Positions 1 to 4,145 of a stretch of 5,770 nucleotides of DNA are shown piece after piece. The translations under genes were made by a program, and so were the position numbers. Where the stretch lies: the NCBI GenBank assembly GCA_946405475.1, contig CAMJHI010000156.1, positions 1 to 5,770 on the forward strand, read 5' to 3'. The stretch comes from an uncultured Clostridia bacterium (GTDB lineage Bacteria; Bacillota; Clostridia; Oscillospirales; Acutalibacteraceae). Under the pieces are notes generated by a model, which was not told the DNA's origin, searched no databases, and was given only the letters and a program-made list of their open reading frames with translations. Each line of letters opens with the position of its first letter. Within the stretch, counting starts at the first letter, position 1.

Positions 1-226
1 GGCGAACGTCGACCAGACTCTGCCGAGCGAGGAACTGCAAACCGACAGCGTTTATCTTGAGTACTGTTCGCTGATCGACCAGAGCATTACAATCACCGAA
101 CCCGAACAACCGGCCGCCGATCAACCGGCGCAAACGGCCGAACCCCAGCCCGCCGCGCCAAGCGTCTGGGGCTGGATCAAGACGCTGTTCACCATCGTTT
201 TGAACTGGCTGCTGCGCGTGTTCTGA
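1..226 (+). CDS. 3' end of an unidentified protein with Pro/Ala-rich linker and hydrophobic C-terminus
   Basis: The frame is open from position 2 to a TGA at 224-226, giving 74 residues; the start lies outside the window. I do not recognise the family. The visible part begins with a polar stretch (ANVDQTLPSEELQTDSVYLE), continues through a linker rich in Pro, Ala, Glu and Gln (about residues 33-52), and ends with a Trp-rich hydrophobic or amphipathic segment (VWGWIKTLFTIVLNWLLRVF) that finishes at the last residue. Such an end suits a membrane tail or membrane-associated helix of a secreted or surface protein, but that is inference from composition. The reading frame is supported by GC-rich third positions and by the intrinsic terminator downstream at 430-462 on the same strand. 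It is convergent with the spore operon. Another possibility is a short membrane-anchored protein; the fragment is too short to decide. Confidence 0.7.
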   Translation, partial: ANVDQTLPSEELQTDSVYLEYCSLIDQSITITEPEQPAADQPAQTAEPQPAAPSVWGWIKTLFTIVLNWLLRVF

Positions 227-251
227 ACATTCAAACCTCATAACTGACAAA

Positions 252-420
252 TTAAGGAAACACTGAATAAATCACAAGCGCACGAGGGAGCGGATCTTTT
301 TCCGTCATATTGCACCAAAAATCCTTGTTTTGCGTCAGCAAAGCGGCGGCTTTTTTGCACAATCTGACGAAAAAATCTCTCGCTCCCTCGCACACTCTGA
401 TTTAATCAGCGTTTCCTTAA
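252..420. repeat. 169 bp imperfect inverted repeat, MITE-like, non-coding
   Basis: The outer 22 bases on each side (252-273 and 399-420) are inverted copies of each other with 20 of 22 matches; the ends read TTAAGGAAAC and GTTTCCTTAA. The dyad continues inward: CGAGGGAGCG on the left is mirrored by CGCTCCCTCG on the right, and then T/A-rich tracts pair with small bulges. The innermost hairpin is TTTGC-GTCA-GCAAA at 329-342, centred almost exactly on the element midpoint (336). There is no plausible gene inside; the short open frame crossing it lacks coding character. A non-autonomous miniature transposable element is the most likely explanation. TTAA at both edges may be a target duplication or part of the terminal repeat; because it is palindromic this cannot be resolved here. 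A large structured RNA hairpin is the alternative. Confidence 0.65.
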
Positions 421-429
421 CAAACAATG

Positions 430-462
430 CCGCCGTGCAGAGCCTTCTGCGCGGCGGTTTTT
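430..462 (+). terminator. Rho-independent terminator at the convergent gene junction
   Basis: A 12 bp stem (CCGCCGTGCAGA at 430-441 with TCTGCGCGGCGG at 446-457, one T-G wobble) encloses a GCCT loop and is followed by TTTTT at 458-462 on the plus strand. This is a strong intrinsic terminator for the plus-strand gene ending at 226. On the minus strand the same stem starts 12 nt beyond the end of the spoVAF-like gene (469) and is followed by a weaker T-rich stretch (ATTGTTTG), so it may act in both directions. The 169 bp repeat lies between the plus gene's stop and this terminator. Confidence 0.85.
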
Positions 463-468
463 CGTTGG

Positions 469-1893
469 TCAGTTGTTGTTTCGGTCGATCTTGCGCCGCA
501 CCAGCAATCGCGAAAGCTTTTGCCCGTCAAAGGGAATGAGCGGGTACAGATAGCATTGCCCGGTCAGCGTCGGGTTGAGGGCGATGAGCAAAATCACGCC
601 GACGATACCGGCGAGGAATCCCCACAGGTCGAACAGCGCGACAAGGATCACAAGCGCCATGCGGCACAGCTTGAAGGCGTAAGCCAGCTCATAGCTCGAC
701 TGCGTGAAGTTGGAAATGGCGACGAACGACATATACAGCACCACCTCCGCGCTCATCCACCCGGCGCGCACGGCGAATTCGCCCAGCACCAGCGCGCCGA
801 CGATGCTCAGCGAGTTGCTCAGGGCGCTTGGCGTGTTGAGCGAGGCCAGCTTGAGCGCGTCGATCACGATCTCCGCCACAAGCAGCTGCGCGAACGGCGG
901 CAGGATATACGGGTCGGCGATCTTGATGAACGACAGCCAGTGGGGGATGACGCTGTCATTCTGAATGAGCAGCAGCCACACCGGCGTGAGCAAAAGCGTC
1001 AGCGCGAAAATGATCATGCGCACGACGCGCAGATACGTGCCGATGAGCGGCGGAAAATAATAATCGTTCGTGTCCTGCAAATAATCGAAAATGCCGGTGG
1101 AGGCGATGATGGCGGAGGGTGAGTTGTCCACCAGCAGCACGACGCCGCCCTCGTTGATGCTCGACGCCGCCGTATCCGGCCGCTCGGTGTAGCGCACCTT
1201 CGGGAACGGGTTGAAGTGCTGCTTGCCAAGCATCGCCTCCGCCACGCTTTCCTGCCCCATAACGAGGTTGCCCGGCTCGATCCTGTTCAGCTTTTCTCGC
1301 AGCCGCTCCAGCGTTTTGGTTTCCACCCGGTCGGCGATGTAGCACAGGCAGGCGTCGTTGCGCGAGAGCCGGCCCACGTTCACATATTCCATGGTCAGCA
1401 TCGGGTTGCGCGTGCGGCGGCGGATGAGCGCGGTGTTGTAAATCAGCGTTTCGGTGAAGCCGTCGTGCGCGCCGCGCAGCACCTTGTCGTTTTCCGGCTC
1501 GCCCACGCCCCGGTTGGGGTAGGACCGCGCGTCGATCAGGATCGCTTCGGCAAAGCCTTCGATCAGCACGCCCATCATGCCCGACAGAATAAACGTCTGC
1601 GCCGTTTCAAGCGCGGCGGTCACATCGGTTTCGGTGAAGGCGACGAAGCGGTCGGCAAAGGCGCGCGCACAGCCGACGCCGCCGAGCTTTTCCGGCGTGA
1701 GCCCCAGCCAGAACTGCATCAGCTTGGTCATGCTGTCGTCCTTCGTCATGCCGTCCACAAAATACAGCCGCGCGCGCTTGTCGGCAATGATCAGGTTCCT
1801 CGTCACCAGATCAAAGCTGCTGTTCACGCGCAGCGCTTCATCCAGCAGGGCGCAGTTTTGCTCAAACGAAGCCGTCAACCGTTTTTCTGCCAC
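469..1893 (-). CDS. spoVAF: GerA-family spore germination membrane protein, SpoVAF-like
   Basis: The product is about 474 residues with the GerA-family layout: a soluble N-terminal half and a membrane-embedded C-terminal half. The family signature YPNRGVGEPENDKVLRG, then GFTETLIYNTALIRRR, lies at about residues 125-160. VRYTERPD near 233-240, NTPSALSNSLSIVGALVLGE, and the closing YPLIPFDGQ favour SpoVAF over the nutrient-receptor A subunits. Hydrophobic segments occur near residues 286-310, 330-350, 360-378, 383-400 and 410-440. In Bacillus SpoVAF sits in the spore inner membrane, is encoded with spoVA genes, and is reported to amplify germination signalling. Here it is the last gene of a cortex-hydrolase-like operon. 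An ATG at 1923 is in frame but has no Shine-Dalgarno site; GGGGAG (1908-1903) is 9 nt from GTG 1893 and only 3 nt from ATG 1899. GTG also gives the N-terminus MAEKRLTASF, which fits remembered homologues, so I chose it. The family is sure; the SpoVAF subtype is likely. Confidence 0.88.
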   Translation of the reverse strand: MAEKRLTASFEQNCALLDEALRVNSSFDLVTRNLIIADKRARLYFVDGMTKDDSMTKLMQFWLGLTPEKLGGVGCARAFADRFVAFTETDVTAALETAQTFILSGMMGVLIEGFAEAILIDARSYPNRGVGEPENDKVLRGAHDGFTETLIYNTALIRRRTRNPMLTMEYVNVGRLSRNDACLCYIADRVETKTLERLREKLNRIEPGNLVMGQESVAEAMLGKQHFNPFPKVRYTERPDTAASSINEGGVVLLVDNSPSAIIASTGIFDYLQDTNDYYFPPLIGTYLRVVRMIIFALTLLLTPVWLLLIQNDSVIPHWLSFIKIADPYILPPFAQLLVAEIVIDALKLASLNTPSALSNSLSIVGALVLGEFAVRAGWMSAEVVLYMSFVAISNFTQSSYELAYAFKLCRMALVILVALFDLWGFLAGIVGVILLIALNPTLTGQCYLYPLIPFDGQKLSRLLVRRKIDRNNN

Positions 1894-1904
1894 AATCATC
1901 AACT

Positions 1905-1944
1905 CCCCGTAAAACTCAACCATAGTTTTGGTGGTTTTGCGGGG
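1905..1944 (-). promoter_or_regulatory. Intercistronic hairpin burying the spoVAF-like ribosome site
   Basis: On the minus strand CCCCGCAAAAC (1944-1934) can pair with GTTTTACGGGG (1915-1905) at 10 of 11 positions around an 18 nt loop. The 3' arm contains four of the six bases of the GGGGAG Shine-Dalgarno sequence (1908-1903) used for start 1893 or 1899. The arm begins 15 nt past the last base of the upstream stop codon, so a terminating ribosome could open it. There is no T-tract, so it is not an obvious terminator. The pairing is seen directly; a role in translational coupling is inference. Confidence 0.45.
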
Positions 1945-1959
1945 CGTTATTCTTTTGAA

Positions 1960-3309
1960 TCAAAAACTGCGGTACTGGTTGAACAGATTGACGGTGGCGT
2001 TCCACGTCAGCGGGCCGACGTAGCCGGTTTCGGGCAGGCCGCTCAGGCGCTGCACCGCCTTCACCGCCGCCACGGTCTGCGGGCCGTACACGCCGTCCAC
2101 GCGGATCATCGGCACGTCGCCGTCGCTTTCGGCAATGACCTGCAGCATGGTCTGCACCTGCTCCACCACCTTGCCGCTCGCGCCGGTCGTGATGAAATAA
2201 CCGGGGTAGAGCAGGGAAGAGTAGCTCATGTATTCTTCGGGCAGCGAGCGCAGGATGCGGTCGTATTCATCCTGCAGCGCGTACCACGTCTGCCGCCCGA
2301 CAATGCCGTCGACCGTCAATCTGAACAGCTTTTGAAACGCGAACACGGCGTCGCGCGTTTCGCTGCCGAACACGCTGTCGATGGCGATCACGGGGATCGC
2401 GTCGTAAAACCGCCCGATGAAGGCCAGATAGTATTGCACGATGCCCACGTCCGTGCCGGAATCGCCGTAGCGCAGCGCCGTGCGGTAGACCTGCTGCGTT
2501 TCCGTGAGCGTGATGCCCTCGGAATACAATTCCGACAGCCGTTTGACGCCGTTGTAGATCTGCTTGAGCTTATACCACGTGCTTTTGCCCACCACGCCGT
2601 CCACGGGCAGACTGAAAATGCGCTGAAACTGCTCCACGGCAAGCTGCGTCGTCCGGTCAAAAATGCCGTTCGCCTCGGGGATGCGTGGGATCGACGGATA
2701 ATTGGCGGCCACGCGGTTGAGCTCGCGCTGAATGGTCAGCACCTCGTCGCCGAAGCTGCCCAGCCGGAACACCACGCCGGGGTAGGAGGCGACGTTGGCG
2801 GTGATCGGCGCGTTTTCCACAATTTTGATATCGTCGCCGTAGTAATATTGCAAAATCTGCAGCGGCGTCAGCCCGCGGTTGGCCAGCGTCACCGTGCCCC
2901 ATTGCGACAGCCCGTCGCAGGTCACGGTGGTGCCGCTGCAATAGGTGGTGAAATAGGGCTGGATCTGGTCGTTTTTGGTCACGTAATCGTTGAACAGCTC
3001 ATCCGCCAGCGTGTTGATGCTGCCGAAAATATCGCGGCCGTTGATGAATTTCTGATCGTACTGCGTGTCGGACGTGATGTCGAAGTCATAGCCCTGACTG
3101 CGGTAGTGCTCGGTATAAATGCGGTTGAGCGTAAATGAAACGATCGCGTAAAGATTGGCGCGCAGCGCGTTTTCCGGCCAGGTGGGGTACAATTCGCTCG
3201 AGGCGACGTTTTTGATGTAGTTGCTGAACGGCACGGTCACGTTTTCCGCGGGCTGGTCGGGGGCGCCCAGATGCACAACGATGTTTTCGGGCACTTTCGG
3301 TGTGAGCAT
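1960..3309 (-). CDS. SleC-like spore cortex hydrolase: SpoIID-like domain plus three peptidoglycan-binding repeats
   Basis: The product has 449 residues. Residues about 28-165 form a SpoIID/LytB-like domain: YIKNVASSELYPTWPENALR (31-50) matches its opening helix region, YDFDITSDTQYD (74-85) its central motif, and GLSQWG (133-138) with ANRGLTPLQILQYYYGD (143-159) its closing motif. The central loop is short and holds two cysteines (C124, C131). Three PG_binding_1 repeats follow at about 182-250, 279-348 and 375-442, each ending in a (V/T)G.VG..TW-type motif (DGVVGKSTW, DGIVGRQTW, TGYVGPLTW). The arrangement resembles SleC, the clostridial cortex-lytic enzyme of germination, which as I recall has one such repeat. 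SpoIID enzymes are lytic transglycosylases on peptidoglycan; E46 lies at or next to the expected catalytic glutamate, but the register needs an alignment. There is no signal peptide. The ATG has a strong site (GGGGGAAGG) 3 nt upstream, 12 nt after the preceding stop. Catalytic activity is inferred. Confidence 0.88.
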   Translation of the reverse strand: MLTPKVPENIVVHLGAPDQPAENVTVPFSNYIKNVASSELYPTWPENALRANLYAIVSFTLNRIYTEHYRSQGYDFDITSDTQYDQKFINGRDIFGSINTLADELFNDYVTKNDQIQPYFTTYCSGTTVTCDGLSQWGTVTLANRGLTPLQILQYYYGDDIKIVENAPITANVASYPGVVFRLGSFGDEVLTIQRELNRVAANYPSIPRIPEANGIFDRTTQLAVEQFQRIFSLPVDGVVGKSTWYKLKQIYNGVKRLSELYSEGITLTETQQVYRTALRYGDSGTDVGIVQYYLAFIGRFYDAIPVIAIDSVFGSETRDAVFAFQKLFRLTVDGIVGRQTWYALQDEYDRILRSLPEEYMSYSSLLYPGYFITTGASGKVVEQVQTMLQVIAESDGDVPMIRVDGVYGPQTVAAVKAVQRLSGLPETGYVGPLTWNATVNLFNQYRSF

Positions 3310-3312
3310 ACG

Positions 3313-3321
3313 CCTTCCCCC
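3313..3321 (-). promoter_or_regulatory. Ribosome binding site in the 12 nt gap between the two SleC-like genes
   Basis: On the minus strand the upstream stop TAA is followed at once by GGGGGAAGG, then CGT and the ATG at 3309. The purine run supplies an AGG-containing Shine-Dalgarno site and supports independent or coupled initiation of the second gene. The ATG is in the same reading frame as the first gene, so this short gap is all that separates the two coding parts. Confidence 0.7.
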
Positions 3322-3981
3322 TTATTCCACGGTGACGGTTTTCTGCCCGGCCTGCACCATGGCCACCGGCTGCAGCGATTCGATGCCGTCAAAGATCGGC
3401 ACGCGGCAGAACTCGGTCGGCGCAAAATGCGGGTGGGTGACCCGCACCGTGTAGGTGGCGTAGGGGATCACGCCGCCGGGCGACTGCGACAGGCTTTTGT
3501 CCTTGGTGGGCAGGGCGATGTTTTCCACCACGCCGTTGATGTCGGTGTAGGCCTCGGCAAACGAATGCGTGCCGTCGGCAAAATCCTTTTCCACCTCGAT
3601 TTTGGCGTTGACCACCGGGAACGCCTGCCGGGCGGCAAAGGCCTGAATGCGCAGCAGCCCTCTGGCGGGGTTGGCCTTGGCGAACTCCTCAAAGCTGGCG
3701 TATTCCGCTTCGCGGCCCTCGGTCAGCTCATCGGTTTCCGGCGGGTCGGGCGGGGCGGCTTCCTCCTTCGGCTCTGCTTCCTTTTCCGTTTCCTCGCCCG
3801 CGTATTCCGGCGGCATGGGGCGGTTCTTTTTGTATTGCTTCCAGACGGGCTCCGCCTGCTGCGCCGGTTCCGGCGGGGCGGGGGGCTGTTCGCTCGTTTC
3901 GGCATACAGCCGCCCGTTTTCCTTCGCGTACCGCATCAGCTCGCGCTTGTACTGTTCAATGGCGTCTTCCCATTGTTCCAT
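3322..3981 (-). CDS. Protein with SleC N-terminal-like (carboxypeptidase regulatory-like) domain, first gene of spore operon
   Basis: The product has 219 residues from ATG 3981. Residues 1-26 form a charged helix (MEQWEDAIEQYKRELMRYAK). Residues about 30-95 are a low-complexity linker rich in Pro, Glu and Ala. Residues about 105-215 form a beta-rich domain (GLLRIQAFAARQAFPVVNAK, then YTDINGVVENIALP, IPYATYTVRVTHP and VPIFDGIESLQPV) of the carboxypeptidase regulatory-like type. A similar domain forms the N-terminal region of clostridial SleC, ahead of the SpoIID-like part; here that part is the next gene, 12 nt downstream and in the same frame. No signal peptide or membrane segment is visible, so the protein probably acts in or at the spore, perhaps as a chaperone-like, inhibitory or targeting partner of the hydrolase; that role is inference. 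An ATG at 4029 is in frame, but 3981 has AAAGGG 9 nt upstream and gives the better N-terminus. Confidence 0.8.
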   Translation of the reverse strand: MEQWEDAIEQYKRELMRYAKENGRLYAETSEQPPAPPEPAQQAEPVWKQYKKNRPMPPEYAGEETEKEAEPKEEAAPPDPPETDELTEGREAEYASFEEFAKANPARGLLRIQAFAARQAFPVVNAKIEVEKDFADGTHSFAEAYTDINGVVENIALPTKDKSLSQSPGGVIPYATYTVRVTHPHFAPTEFCRVPIFDGIESLQPVAMVQAGQKTVTVE

Positions 3982-4003
3982 GTTGTCACACCCTTTCACC
4001 GGA

Positions 4004-4031
4004 TCATATGCGCGGCGGCTGACGATCATGC
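4004..4031 (-). promoter_or_regulatory. Candidate sporulation-sigma promoter for the minus operon
   Basis: On the minus strand CATATGAT (4010-4003) resembles the CATA-type -10 element used by sporulation sigma factors. GCATG (4031-4027) lies 16 nt upstream and fits the GHATR -35 pattern of SigF/SigG, though the spacing is shorter than usual. The -10 also fits a SigE-type element (CATAnnnT). The -10 ends about 22 nt before the ATG at 3981, leaving a short leader with the AAAGGG site. The match is modest; the spore function of the operon is the main reason to consider it. Confidence 0.3.
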
Positions 4032-4043
4032 CGGTTTTTCCTG

Positions 4044-4062
4044 TTCACAAAGAATTCACAAA
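4044..4062. repeat. Direct repeat TTCACAAA spaced one helical turn apart
   Basis: TTCACAAA occurs at 4044-4051 and again at 4055-4062, an 11 bp offset that puts both copies on the same face of the DNA. It lies between the two divergent promoter candidates, so it could be a regulator binding site, but an A/T-rich chance repeat is possible. Confidence 0.3.
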
Positions 4063-4093
4063 TTAGAGAGATCGCTTTCTTGCCTATTCCGGT

Positions 4094-4121
4094 TTGATGT
4101 GTTACAGTTTTCTTATATAGA
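4094..4121 (+). promoter_or_regulatory. Weak candidate vegetative promoter for the TIR gene
   Basis: TTGATG (4094-4099) and TATAGA (4116-4121), separated by 16 nt, each match 4 of 6 bases of the SigA consensus. They lie in the A/T-rich part of the intergenic region, 24 nt before the ATG at 4146. TATATA at 4114-4119 overlaps the proposed -10. The match is weak and other registers are possible. Confidence 0.3.
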
Positions 4122-4131
4122 TTCAGTACAC

Positions 4132-4137
4132 GGGAGG
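4132..4137 (+). promoter_or_regulatory. Ribosome binding site of the TIR gene
   Basis: GGGAGG lies 8 nt before the ATG at 4146, a near-ideal Shine-Dalgarno placement. It fixes the start of the TIR-domain gene, which has no competing in-frame start with a better site. Confidence 0.85.
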
Positions 4138-4145
4138 AACGAACC

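Larger units (their letters stand above)
3982..4145. other. Divergent intergenic region between spore operon and TIR gene
   Basis: This 164 bp region separates two diverging genes and is more A/T-rich than its flanks. It contains the ribosome sites of both genes (AAAGGG at 3996-3991 on the minus strand, GGGAGG at 4132-4137 on the plus strand), weak promoter candidates in each direction and a short direct repeat. No RNA gene or additional coding frame is convincing here. Confidence 0.8.

Noticed and set aside
330..539. A 69-codon open frame crossing the inverted repeat
   Set aside because: It runs through the palindrome and the terminator, has no convincing ribosome site and no recognisable motif.
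427..1122. Plus-strand open frame opposite the 3' half of the spoVAF-like gene
   Set aside because: It starts inside the terminator stem and is rich in Gln, His, Arg and Asp from reversed codons; the opposite strand encodes conserved GerA-family membrane segments.
1216..3138. A 640-codon open frame on the plus strand opposite the spore operon
   Set aside because: It is antisense to two genes with clear family motifs, is rich in His, Arg, Val and Ala as expected for the reverse of GC-rich genes, and has no recognisable domain.
3322..3324. Recent nonsense mutation making the 219-residue gene a pseudogene
   Set aside because: The stop is followed immediately by a strong ribosome site and a well-placed ATG, and both products look intact; only comparison with relatives could show otherwise.
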